This document shows, in pieces, positions 11,874 to 22,100 of a stretch of 64,000 nt of DNA. The notes beneath the pieces are model-generated. The model made no database searches and had not been told where the DNA came from. It saw nothing but the letters and a program-made list of their open reading frames with translations. The DNA comes from Pteria penguin (lineage: Eukaryota; Mollusca; Bivalvia; Pterioida; Pteriidae). The stretch covers positions 5,747,229 to 5,811,228 of the forward strand of contig CM068589.1 of the NCBI GenBank assembly GCA_035048485.1, read 5' to 3'. A program made the translations under genes and the position numbers. Within the stretch, counting starts at the first letter, position 1, and every line of letters starts with the position of its first letter.

Positions 11874-12539
11874 AGAAGAGGCTCAAATGGGCCTATATTG
11901 CTCACCTGAGCACAAATTGCTTATTTACAATAAAATGATAGCTCATTTCAGTAGAAAATTTGCTTTTTTTCTACAAGACTTTCTATAAAGTTTGGTGATA
12001 TTTTGTGCAGTCGTTTTGAAAAAGTCCAAAATGTGTCAACCAATCAGAGCCAATGGCGGCCATCTTGGATTATGGATCGGCACGAAAAAACACAAACTTG
12101 GTCGAGGATCTTGAGTACTTACTTCCTATGAGGTTTGGTGAAATTCTGTGTAGCGGTTCTGGAGAAGTCGAAAATGTGTCAACCAATCAGAGCCAATTGT
12201 GGCCATCTTGGACTACGGATGGGCACGAAAAACACAAACTTGGTAGAGGACCTTAAGTACTTACTTCCTATGAGGTTCGGTGGAATTCCGTGCAGCGGTT
12301 CTGGAGAAGAAGTTGAAAATGTGTCAACTAATCAGAGCTAATCGCAGCCATCGTGGATTACGGATGGGCACGAAAAACACAAACTTGGTACAGGACCTTG
12401 AGTAATTACTTCCTATGAAGTTTGGTGAAATTCTGTGCAGCGGTTCTGGAGAAGAAGTCGAAAATGTAGAAAAGCTAACGACGGACAGACGACGGTTGAT
12501 CACACTAGCTAACTTGAGCCTTCAACTCAGGTGAGCTAA
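11874..12539 (-). mobile_element. Helentron/HINE-like element H2
   Basis: Same ends as H1: the minus strand starts TTAGCTCACCTGAG (12539 downward) and ends with CTCAGGTGAGC (11910-11900), a spacer and an imperfect hairpin AGGCCCATTTGAGCCT (11894-11879) followed by CTTCTTATT. Its interior is made of 3 tandem copies of a ~145-bp repeat. Central tandem repeats and a terminal hairpin are also typical of the bivalve pearl-type elements. No ORF of its own; short open frames inside follow the repeat period. Confidence 0.65.
12039..12475 (-). repeat. ~145-bp tandem repeats inside H2
   Basis: The phrase ACCAATCAGAGCCAAT recurs at 12039, 12182 and 12327 (steps 143 and 145 bp). Each copy also holds GGCCATC, GGGCACGAAAAA(C)ACAAACTTGG, CTTACTTCCTATGAGG and AGCGGTTCTGGAGAAG. 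Identity between neighbours is high by eye. Confidence 0.8.
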
Positions 12540-12609
12540 AAAGTGTTGTTTATCTCAGAAACATATTAATGCATAGATAGATTGACAGACAACTGTTTAA
12601 TGTACAGTA

Positions 12610-12839
12610 CAGTCCAGGTGGAACTTAATTTGCCCACTGGTCAAAGTGGGCATTTTTAGAGTGGGCATTAAAAATGTCCACCGGACACAGTGGACATTCT
12701 TGTGAGAGCCAGTTGGAATTAACATACAGGTAACTGGACAGCTTGATAGCTCAGGTAAATATCCACTCCTAATGCCCACTGAAATTTCAGGTGGACTGCC
12801 CAATGTGGACAGTGGGCATTCAAAGTTCTACCCGGACTG
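12610..12839. mobile_element. Mariner-type MITE
   Basis: A 230-bp element starts CAGTCCAGGTGGAACTT and ends in the inverted form AAGTTCTACCCGGACTG (15 of 17 positions match). It is flanked on both sides by TA (12608-12609, 12840-12841), the target duplication of Tc1/mariner transposons. The interior has repeated GCCCACT and AGTGGGC blocks, giving further self-pairing, and no transposase. Non-autonomous. Confidence 0.75.
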
Positions 12840-12928
12840 TAGTGTATATAACAATATATTAATGTAGATATTCAGACAACAACTGATATCATCTTGGAGC
12901 TGCTTGGAGACAACGATATTGTTGAAAT

Positions 12929-13201
12929 ATGAAATACAGAAAGCTCCACAAGTCCAATTCAAGGGATAAGCTTTGTAAGGAGTCCCATGACAAGGCTTTA
13001 AGTAAAATTGAAATGGCACTGAGAAAAGTTCACAATAGTCTGAAAGAAGGAAAATCATTGGGGAACATATTATTATTAAAATCAAGTTCCTTACCCATTT
13101 ATTCTCTCCGTGCCAGGAGGCAGATAAGACATGGACATCTTTCCCTGTTCCAGTCTGAAGCTGCGTGGCGTGTTATTTTCCAAGAGCTCCATCTTGCTTG
13201 A
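12929..13201 (+). CDS. Unrecognised short open frame (possible exon)
   Basis: A 90-codon frame starting with ATG. Its first half is Lys-rich and helical, with charged residues at heptad-like spacing (KALSKIEMALRKVHNSLKEG); its second half holds RARRQIRHGH. I recognise no family. It lies directly after the MITE. It may be an exon of an otherwise unseen gene or chance. No flanking splice sites were clear. Confidence 0.2.
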   Translation: MKYRKLHKSNSRDKLCKESHDKALSKIEMALRKVHNSLKEGKSLGNILLLKSSSLPIYSLRARRQIRHGHLSLFQSEAAWRVIFQELHLA

Positions 13202-14244
13202 TGCTTCTCAGCAATAAAATCTGTTGGGTCGGCACGATAAAATGGGTTCAGTCCGGAAAGTGGAAACACAACACTTCTTATTTTTTTGCCTAATATTTTA
13301 ACCTTTGACCAAGTTTCTAGATGGTATAAATTATTACTACTTTAGAGGTGGGGTGGGATTAGATAATAGTGTTTTACAAACACATGATAATGTTTACTCA
13401 TGAATAATTGCATGAATAAAATCTAAAATTAAAACCATTTGTTTATTTTTTTTTTCTCTTAAGTTATTTACCTGAGGGGAACCAGAGAGGACTATAATTA
13501 TGCTAATAGTACATGTATAATATTAATAGGAAATGGACTTGAGGAGACATGTGCATGTTTTGATGAAAAAGAAACCCTCTTTACCCTAAATCTCTCATAA
13601 TGTAATATAGATCTTATCAAAGTAAAATCATCCCAAACTTTATTGTTTACTAACAAATGCAAAACAGTTTAGAACTCTTGTGTTTACATTTTAACCATTG
13701 GACAAGAAATTGTGGGCAATTACTCTGTTTGATATATATTCAAACTTGTATGACATAGGATGTAATTGTCTTACTTAATAATTTGATAAAACAGGTACAT
13801 TTTGCATCCAATCACTCTTAACATGATTTAAACATGCATCAGTACTGTAAGTGTACACAGAGAAGAGTTTCACAAGGTAAACAAACTGTAAGCAAATTTT
13901 TTTTTTCATCAAAATATGCATATTTCCCTATATAAAGTAAAATGTTTAAGATTTTTGTTTGGAATATTTAATTGTGTTATATTTGATTAGAAAAGATAAA
14001 TGTTATTTACAATGATAAAAAAGTTTATTACGTATTGCATTTATGAAATGTTTAAGGCCATAAACCATAAATGAGAGACATAGGCTCAAAAGGGTAGCAA
14101 GTATTGTCTCTTAAGTTTTTTGTATCGTTGAAAATCATTGCCATCAACTGATCAAGGTGACAGTTACGAATATTTTTATCATTTATGATTTATAGGATAA
14201 GGAAAGAGGTATAATATATAACACAATTGTCTGTGCTTTTCTGT
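13202..14244. other. No gene seen
   Basis: AT-rich non-coding sequence. I see no long open frame, RNA gene or organised repeat. Confidence 0.4.
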
Positions 14245-14520
14245 TTGTTTGTTTATTCATTGCTTTGAGTTACAATACAAATACTGCACGTATTTGGTGA
14301 CGGCATCTGACGGATGCAGGTTACAGAAATTTTGACCTTTGCCTGCCAATGCAGTGAGGGTTCTTTTATGTGTCATGTCTACCGCGACAAGGGGCATCGT
14401 TTTTACTGTCTCATCCAAAGGACAGATACCGGCATGACCATGGGGAGGAACGAACCTACGACCTCTCGGTCAGAAGACAAGCACTCTACCATTGCGCAAC
14501 GCCGGCTTTTCTGTCCCATA
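14245..14520 (-). mobile_element. tRNA-derived SINE, family S1
   Basis: Minus strand: tRNA-like head with A-box-like TGGTAGAGTGC and B-box-like GTAGGTTCGTTCCTC near 14500-14440, then the S1 body, ending GCATCCGTCAGATGCCGTCACC near 14298 and a tail of AAAC repeats at 14245-14260. Polymerase III promoter elements identify the source as a tRNA gene. Confidence 0.75.
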
Positions 14521-14869
14521 TGGACAATGTGATGGCATAAATACCCGAATGTATTTTGTTAATTACAAATAGATCTGATGTCTGAAATTATTGGTAACTT
14601 CCATCAAAAATCAGATTATTTTCAACTAATACCGTGTATGACTTGCGGAGACATAGGTAGATAAATGTGATCGACATAGGGGTGTCCTTAGTACTACTTG
14701 TAAGACTCTGGTACCCTATTTTATATTGCTGACCTACCTCTGGCATTGTTGCAAGGTAGATTATAGAACTATAGTTTTACACGAATTCATGTTAATTTCA
14801 TGGGAAATCATGCATTCATGCTTGGTTGTTAGATAATATTGCAGAGGTGTTTCTTCTTGTTTTCATGCT

Positions 14870-15122
14870 TTGCGTCACACCACCAAAATTGCACGCTTAT
14901 GGTGACGGCATCTGACAGATGCAGGTTACATAAATTTTTACCTTTGCATCATACCTACCCGAAGCATTGAGGGTTCTTTAATGTGCAACGTCTACCGCGA
15001 CACGGAACATCGGTGTTTACTTTCTCATCCGAAGGAAAAACACTGACATAACCATGACAAGGCTCGAACCGGCGACCTCTAGGTCAGAAATCGAGCATTC
15101 TACCACTGAGTCACGCTGGATT
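14870..15122 (-). mobile_element. tRNA-derived SINE, family S1
   Basis: Second minus-strand copy of the same family within 600 bp. The head has TGGTAGAATGC and GCCGGTTCGAGCC (B box). The body matches 51464-51740 in reverse and the distal end carries GATGCCGTCACC and a short GTGACG tail. Moderately diverged. Confidence 0.72.
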
Positions 15123-15222
15123 CCCTCTTTTTTCACCATTCTCATTCTTCTTCACCTCTCTTGCAGAGGTGTAATTTTGTCAAGCCTGTGTTTTGTCATG
15201 ATCATAAGGCCCTCACCGGGTT

Positions 15223-15420
15223 TCCCTTTAATTAAAGGGGCAGGCGTGGTGTAGTGGTTAAGCGCTTGGCTTGCGGCGCCGACGATCCGGGTTCGATTCC
15301 CTGGTTGCGCCACTATGTTTAAGAGGTTGGTAGCCTCCTTCTTCCATGTCGCGATATAACTAAAATATTGTTGAAAGCGACGTAAAACACCAATCAACCA
15401 ACCAAAATCCCTTTAATTAA
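15223..15420 (+). mobile_element. tRNA-derived SINE, family S2, with 13-bp TSD
   Basis: The element occupies 15236-15407. The head has A-box TAGTGGTTAAGCGCTTGG and B-box GGTTCGATTCC; the body ends with GCGACGTAAAACACCAATC and the AACCAACC tail. It is bracketed by perfect 13-bp direct repeats TCCCTTTAATTAA at 15223-15235 and 15408-15420. These are the target duplication of LINE-driven insertion, so this copy is young relative to its neighbours. Confidence 0.9.
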
Positions 15421-16450
15421 GTACTCTTACTTTTCACGGGAGTGTACATAACTTAAAACACATTTTTGAACGCATAATTTTTAATTTTTAATCACAATTT
15501 TCATTTTGAGCACGTACGAGCACGATGACTCATATCTAGCTACGAGACTTGCATGATCGAAAATAAAATAAAAACCAACAATAGTTTACTGCAGTAATTA
15601 TCATAATTCTGAAGCATAGATTTCCAATATATAGTTTCTTACCGTTAGATGTCATCTTCATGCTCTAATTTCGAAAAAAAGGTGTCTTCTCTATCTTCTC
15701 AGCTCTGTCATTTTTATCGTGCACCTGTTGCAGGAATTAAAGCTTCGTGTCGACACTGAACAGGTACTGCGCATGTCTATATTCTTTGGGGTTCATTCAT
15801 AAATCGTTACTATAATGGACCGTCTCAAAATATACTAATGCTATAAATGGTAAAATCGTTGATTGTTATGAATTTTGAATTAGATTAAATGTAAAAACTG
15901 TCATATAAATCTCAATTCATTCAAACAATAAAGGCTAAACGTCGTTGTCAACCAACGTAACAACACGGGGTCTATGACGTCATTAACGTACCGTCGTTTT
16001 CGCGGAAATAATAATGACGTCAAATTCATGGAGTGCCTTAACTGTGCTGCGTATACTTTAGATTTTTGCAGTTTTGGCTGAAAAGATATACAGCTTCGAA
16101 ATGAAATGAGGATATGGTGCACTAAATTGATACTTGTGTATATGTACTTATTATATTTAATTGCTGTCTTAGCATGAACATCATCAATATAGCATACCTA
16201 AACATCAAATCGAAATTGCTTCAAGGACGATAAGGAAATTCTATCTCTGCAATGTTAAGAGGGTCGGCGTAATAACGATATCGGAATGCGTAAGTCCTGG
16301 GTCTTTTTTTTTTCCAACGAACAAGCAGTGTACATCATTATCCCAGTAAAGTACAAAGGAATATGAAGAGAAAATCATATAAAAGATTTTCAAGATGGCT
16401 GCAATGGAGACCGTATTGGGTTTTATTATATAGTTTATTTATAATTAATC

Positions 16451-16454
<4 letters not shown>
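15421..16454. other. No gene seen
   Basis: No supported gene. Two TGACGTCA sites occur at about 15974 and 16014, and a GC-richer patch at about 15960-16010. The short frames here have no features. Confidence 0.35.
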
Positions 16455-16538
<84 letters not shown>

Positions 16539-16545
16539 TATCATT
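16455..16545 (+). repeat. (TTA)n microsatellite
   Basis: About 90 bp of TTA repeats with a few CAT interruptions. The poly-tyrosine frame across it is an artefact. Confidence 0.95.
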
Positions 16546-16589
16546 TTCAAGTGTGTGCCTAATGCAATGCTTAAAAATTTACACCTATG

Positions 16590-16700
16590 TAGCCGACCCA
16601 GCCGAAGCAGTGATGGATAATTTACGCTCCATATCCACCAGCTTTAACTCTTTTATCCGAAAGACAGTTTCGAGCAACTGGCGTGTCTTGAACCCGTAAT
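16590..16700 (-). mobile_element. S1 SINE fragment, degenerate
   Basis: Minus-strand fragment with recognisable family phrases (CCATCACTGCTTCGG; CTTTCGGATAAAAG) but without a clear tRNA head. Confidence 0.45.
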
Positions 16701-16796
16701 CACTCGATCACGATCAATGCATAATCTTTGAGTTGTTGTTGTTTTCCCTTATTCGTTTCAAATAGACACAAGAACAAATTTAAATGTTTCAATTAA

Positions 16797-17172
16797 CTCC
16801 GACTGTTAATCGGAACTCTTACAGATCAAGGGTCTGAGCTCACTTCCAGTACAGCAGGCACAGCTAACTCCTATTGATGTAGCTCTATATATTTTTGATA
16901 TCATAATTTTATTCTTAATTACTTAGTGTTTATATATTTTTATAACCCCTCAACTTGAGATACTCGTTGACCATTGTTCTCTTTATTTATTTATTTATTA
17001 TTTATATATACTTAAATGTGTTTCCTGTGTACCGTATTTGCAATGAGTGGCAAGGTGGGCCCGAAAATCGATTAAACCAGCCAATTGAGTATCCTCTGTT
17101 ACCGAATCTGTCGTCTTTGGTACAATCAATATATCTGTAATGTCATCGCATGTATTGCATTACTTGATTCTT

Positions 17173-17206
<34 letters not shown>

Positions 17207-17275
17207 TACATATCTTCGATGATTTCTGCCCTACAGCTAAGTCAGATGTCTTTCCCTTTCCGTCATGCATATACA
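16797..17275 (+). mobile_element. Old Penelope-like B 3' fragment
   Basis: Diverged plus-strand copy of the B 3' region. It keeps the order GTTAATCGGAACTC, CAAGGGTCTGAGCTC, ATATTTTTATAACC, GGTGGGCCCG and GATGATTTCTGCC, matching 58030-58440, with a poly-T run (about 17173-17205) inserted. No coding part. Confidence 0.55.
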
Positions 17276-18332
17276 TACTAAATCCCAAACTGAACTAAAA
17301 GTAATAATAAGAAACATACTATTTTTCACTACCGCAGAGTTGGAAGGGCAGATAATGGGTGTTGGAGTGTCCTATTTTACACTAATTTTCAAACACTGTC
17401 AGAGTTAACATTGACAAGTTAAATACATAAAGTCAAATGACAATAAAACATTTATTTACAACTATACAATAACACAACTGGAAAACAGTAAAAGTAGTCA
17501 AGGGCAAACATGGATAAAGAAGCTTATTACCTGAAATATGGTTAGCTAATCAAAGCAAAAGACAAAGATAATATAAATCTATAGACAAAATATACACAGA
17601 AAAAGATCATGACAGTAATACACAGTTAAAGATAAATATAGAACATGGGCAACAATGATAGATACTTGCAATAACATTAAAGTTGTGACCAACAAATTAA
17701 AATTCCATTGAACATCTTCCGCCTACCCCCATCCCCTAAAACTCTTTAAAATTAGAAAGAAAAACCTATTGGCAAAGCTGTATAGCAAAATCACCACAGA
17801 AATGTTCAGTATTTAATGTAATGTTTTGTGAAAAAAGATAAGGACATCACAAAACTATTCGTTTATAGTGCATTACCAGCTTACCGAAGAACAAATACCT
17901 TGACACAATCATTCCCAAAAATTTAACTTAAATTCCATGAAAGATGAAATGATCAAATAATGTGACCCCATCTTACAGTAACAAACGTTACAAGTAACGG
18001 CCAATCACAAAAAAGAATTATCAAAGTCAATATTTACAATATCTAAAACATGGTCAAAAATGTAAAATGGATAAATCATGAAGGTTATAAGAAGTAAGAC
18101 CTAGTAGATATATGAAATTAGAGCAAAGAAAAAAAAAAAGGAAAAAACTGAGATTGTTAAAGTTGTATGTCATATTAAAATTTAGCGTAACATTAGACTC
18201 GTCTTGACTGCTTGACTGCATTGCTACACAATGGTTTATATGTAATTCATATTTGATGGATCCCTTTATTGTACGATAAGTATTAACAGGGAAAAAACAT
18301 ACTAAGGTAATGAATTTAAATACTTAAAGCTT

Positions 18333-18335
<3 letters not shown>
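17276..18335. other. No gene seen
   Basis: AT-rich stretch lying 3' of the receptor-like gene. No open frame of interest and no clear repeat. Confidence 0.35.
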
Positions 18336-18367
<32 letters not shown>

Positions 18368-18418
18368 ACACACACGCGTAAGAAAAAAGAAATGAAGAAG
18401 TATAAAACGAAAAGAAAA

Positions 18419-18459
<41 letters not shown>

Positions 18460-18510
18460 CTCGTAAGAAAAAAGAAATGAAAAAGTGTAAAACGAAAAGA
18501 AAAACGAAAC
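18336..18510 (+). repeat. (CA)n microsatellite with duplicated unit
   Basis: Two CA runs (about 18336-18366 and 18420-18460), each followed by a nearly identical ~50-bp stretch beginning CGTAAGAAAAAAGAAATG (18376 and 18463). This is a tandem duplication of about 87 bp containing its own microsatellite. ORFs rich in Cys and Val on the minus strand are artefacts of the CA runs. Confidence 0.9.
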
Positions 18511-18965
18511 AATAAATAACATTCAAAATTGTAGAGAGAAAAGGTAATAAAATGTATTTGCAAGAAAAAAAAAACTATCTTAAACGGCAACAAATATTGG
18601 CTACATATATACTCAAAGCTGTGAACTGCAATGCTGATTTTCTAAAACGGATCAGTTGTATTTGTTTTGCAGTGAAATTCCTATCATACGAAAAACTTTT
18701 CTTTGTTAACATATTGAAGCAAAACTGTGACTTATACGTCTACGAGAAATTCTAAAGAATTATTGATAGAATTTTTTTTCCAGATGAAATGTATGTATGT
18801 ATGTCCAAAATGTCCTTTTAATGTAATCCTCGATCTCTGATGCTACTACTGAAGAAATATGTTATAAGCTACATATATTTCTGGCACGATGACATCCTTT
18901 TTCTGCGGGTCTAGTGTGGTGAATTTCTCAATTCGTGCGTCAATTTAGATGAAATATAATAATTC

Positions 18966-19120
18966 TTATATGACAGTGCTGTATTCTGCTTCAATATCCT
19001 GGTCCTCAATGAATGCTTTAGGGAATGTTGTGTGATCAGCTTCCAAAGAAATACTGGGTTGGTTTTTGGCAGTGATGGAAGAAAAATGTTGACATTCATC
19101 CCCGTGTGGAGAAGGAGAAC
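18966..19120 (-). CDS. Receptor-like gene: cytoplasmic tail exon
   Basis: 155 bp, entering in phase 1 after TTTATTCTAAG, ending TAA at 18968-18966. It encodes 51 residues, acidic and Ser/Thr-rich, ending DIEAEYSTVI. The only Tyr sits in Y-x-x-V context six residues from the Asp-Ile-Glu run. Position -2 is Ala, so it is only ITIM-like ([ISLV]xYxx[LVI] in vertebrates). An alternative frame of 62 codons across the same DNA has no splice-consistent junction. Confidence 0.68.
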
Positions 19121-22100
19121 CTTAGAATAAACATAATACTGAAAATGGGTAAATCTTAATTTAAAGTGTGAAGAAGAACAGTAATTTCGTTGTTTTTTCT
19201 TAAATAAATGTAAATATTCAAATTTTACCTATATCAATGCTTTAAGACCACATCAATTCCTATTCTTCTATTCACCATACCTTTGCATTTGGCTATCAGA
19301 GACCTCCCATAGTTCATCAATATTCCCATGTTTACAATCGTCAGAATGACACAGCCGGCAAAGGTTGCAATTAGTAGCTCAATGTATCTTGTCCGTATCT
19401 GAACTGAATTGGTAGTATTTTGCAATTTTGAATATTCCGTATTGTTACGAACTGTAAATGGCATATAAATATATAGACACATCAATCACGAGCCTGGAAT
19501 AGATACACAGCACATCCAAAATCTAATTATAATTTATAGAATAATTTGTACTCTAGTTTGCTTACTGCATTCATTCATGCATTCATTCACTTATTTATCC
19601 GATGTCACATTATATGCACTCATAATTACAGTCTATTAATTTTTATTAACATTACAGCAGTATTTATGGTGGTGATCTTTCTCTCGTGTATACCTTAAAA
19701 CATTTTGCGACATGCAACAGACCCATTAAAATTTCATTCATAAAACAATTATCATGTATAACTTTTGAGAAACCCAGATTCAACGCCTTACAACCTTAAC
19801 CTATGAGCAGTAATAATATGAAATTGGTGTAAACATGCTTTATTATCAAAATTATATTTTACCGGCATCGTGCATTTGTATGTAAGGACTTCCTAGAGTG
19901 ACGTCAGTGACACTGTGGCATCGACAGTACATGCCATTTTTATACTGCCTATCATCCCATAAATACAAATGGATGATGTGTTTTCCTCCAAGTGTTTCAC
20001 ACTGGATATTCTTTATGAAAAGGTCATTTGAAAGTGTACACATGCTCACTTTGATATCAATGTTATAATTCCAATTAGATTCCATAAAAATGAATTTTAT
20101 CTTTTTATCGTCATAGTATGATTTGTTGAAACTGCATGTGATCATCTTATAGGGTTCAAATACAGCATGGATAGTCCACGGTGCTGTAATACAAAGCAAA
20201 ATAGTTATAATGTTTCTGATATACCATTTAAGTAGCAATAGTGCAATAGGACTTAAAAGTAGAATACCGAGCAGTAGTCCGTAAAGAAAACCGATGATAT
20301 AAAACAAAGAAAAAGGATATTTAACATCTATCGTGGACCCCTGAAAGAAGAAAACGTGGAATTAGGTGCCATAAACGAGTTACCAACCCCTATTGACAGG
20401 TCATATTTCAGATCATAACACTAGTGTTTAGTGTTTTCTACTCACGTGAAATATATACTTAAAATGTTCAGTTTTGAAATTTTGTACATCACCCTAGAAG
20501 TATAGAGCATCTCTATTATGCAAACTATCCTAAGATTAAATCTTTGGCTCACTTTTCAGCCACTTTGGTTCAAACTCTGCTCTTCACATATTTAAATATT
20601 ATTAGAATTGCAACCATTCGACCATGAACATCAAATAACCGATGTTGTCGAAATGTGCATCTGGTGCACAAAATTATAATGTATATATGTTCTATTATTG
20701 ATCATAAAAGGCATTTGATTGACAAGTAGCTGAACGGCAGAAGTTGCCACTGAGATGTAAAGAAGATAAAAAGCAAAGAAGCATTCTCATTTCAGAAATT
20801 GGCATTCACATAATACTGCATGTTCCCTTTACCTATTTTATTTCTATCTTCTAATTGAAGTAAATCCCAGTAGACACTACCAAAGATTTAAACATTAAAC
20901 ACAAAGAAAGAATTAAGACCCCAAGACAAACACAACCCCCTCCCCAGCAAAATAATAATAATAATAATAATAATAATAATCATAATAATAATAATAGGAT
21001 TGATAATTATAAAAATAGAAACCAAAAAAAAAAAAATAATAATAATAAATAAAGAAAAAAGAAAACAATTATAAAATCAAAATCAAAACACACACAGACA
21101 TATAAAAAGAAAGAAAACAGAAAAATCCAAAACAAAACAATGATATTTAGAATAATATTCATTTTTATATAAGTAACATCACCACGTTCAATGTTTTAAT
21201 CGGTGAAAAGAAATGGCAGTACTGTTAACCGGGTTTCATATAAATGGGCGGTGCCTTGATTGCAGCAAATCTTAAAAATGAAGATATTGCAAAGATCTAA
21301 AGTAAGGCTTGTGAAAAAATTTCGTATTAGTAAATTTGAACATCCTTCTTCATTCGATGACAACGATGTCACGGCAGGGCTAGATAATATACACAATGAT
21401 TATTGATAAGTATCAGCAGATAAAGGTTGGCTGGTTGGTTGGTTAGTGATTTACGTCGCTTTCAACATTTTTTCAGTGATATCTTGACATTGACGCACGA
21501 GGCAACCAAACCCATAAACACAGAATCACAATCCGGGAGTCAAACCCAGATCGTCGACGCCGCGAGCCAATCGCTTAACCACTACACCAAGCCTGTCGCT
21601 AGCAGACAGAGGCTCACACGAAATATAGATCCGTACTCAATGGTAATTATATATGTCTTATTGAATTGGATTTCTCAATTTCAAAAATATAACGCAGTCC
21701 ATCCGTCCGTATCAAAGTACTATCTTCAGTTCAGACTTAAGTATTACTCTGATATAAACCTTCCTATAATATACCCAAGAAGAGATGAATACTGAAAAAT
21801 TCAGAAACTCTTTTAGAAAACATATAATGACAGAAATTTGCTAACATAAAAATGCATAAATCCTTGTACGTTTACTACTCTTTATACAATTAATCCTCAT
21901 AACAAATGTGCAGATTTACTCTTCAGAGATGCACTGCGATAACACTACAATCGACTATTCTTGTAATTTCCTTTTTTTTTCCTTTGCTCTGGACGTAAAG
22001 TACCATCATTCCGACAAAAAAGTTATTTACTTTGTAAGACAGATCAAGAAATCGACTCGTTTTGAAGTCTGTAAGAAATGTTTTAGGATCATTTTGCAAC

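Noticed and set aside
16363..16620. Poly-tyrosine ORF
   Set aside because: Produced by the (TTA)n microsatellite.
18316..18593. Cys/Val-rich hydrophobic ORFs
   Set aside because: Produced by (CA)n read on the minus strand.
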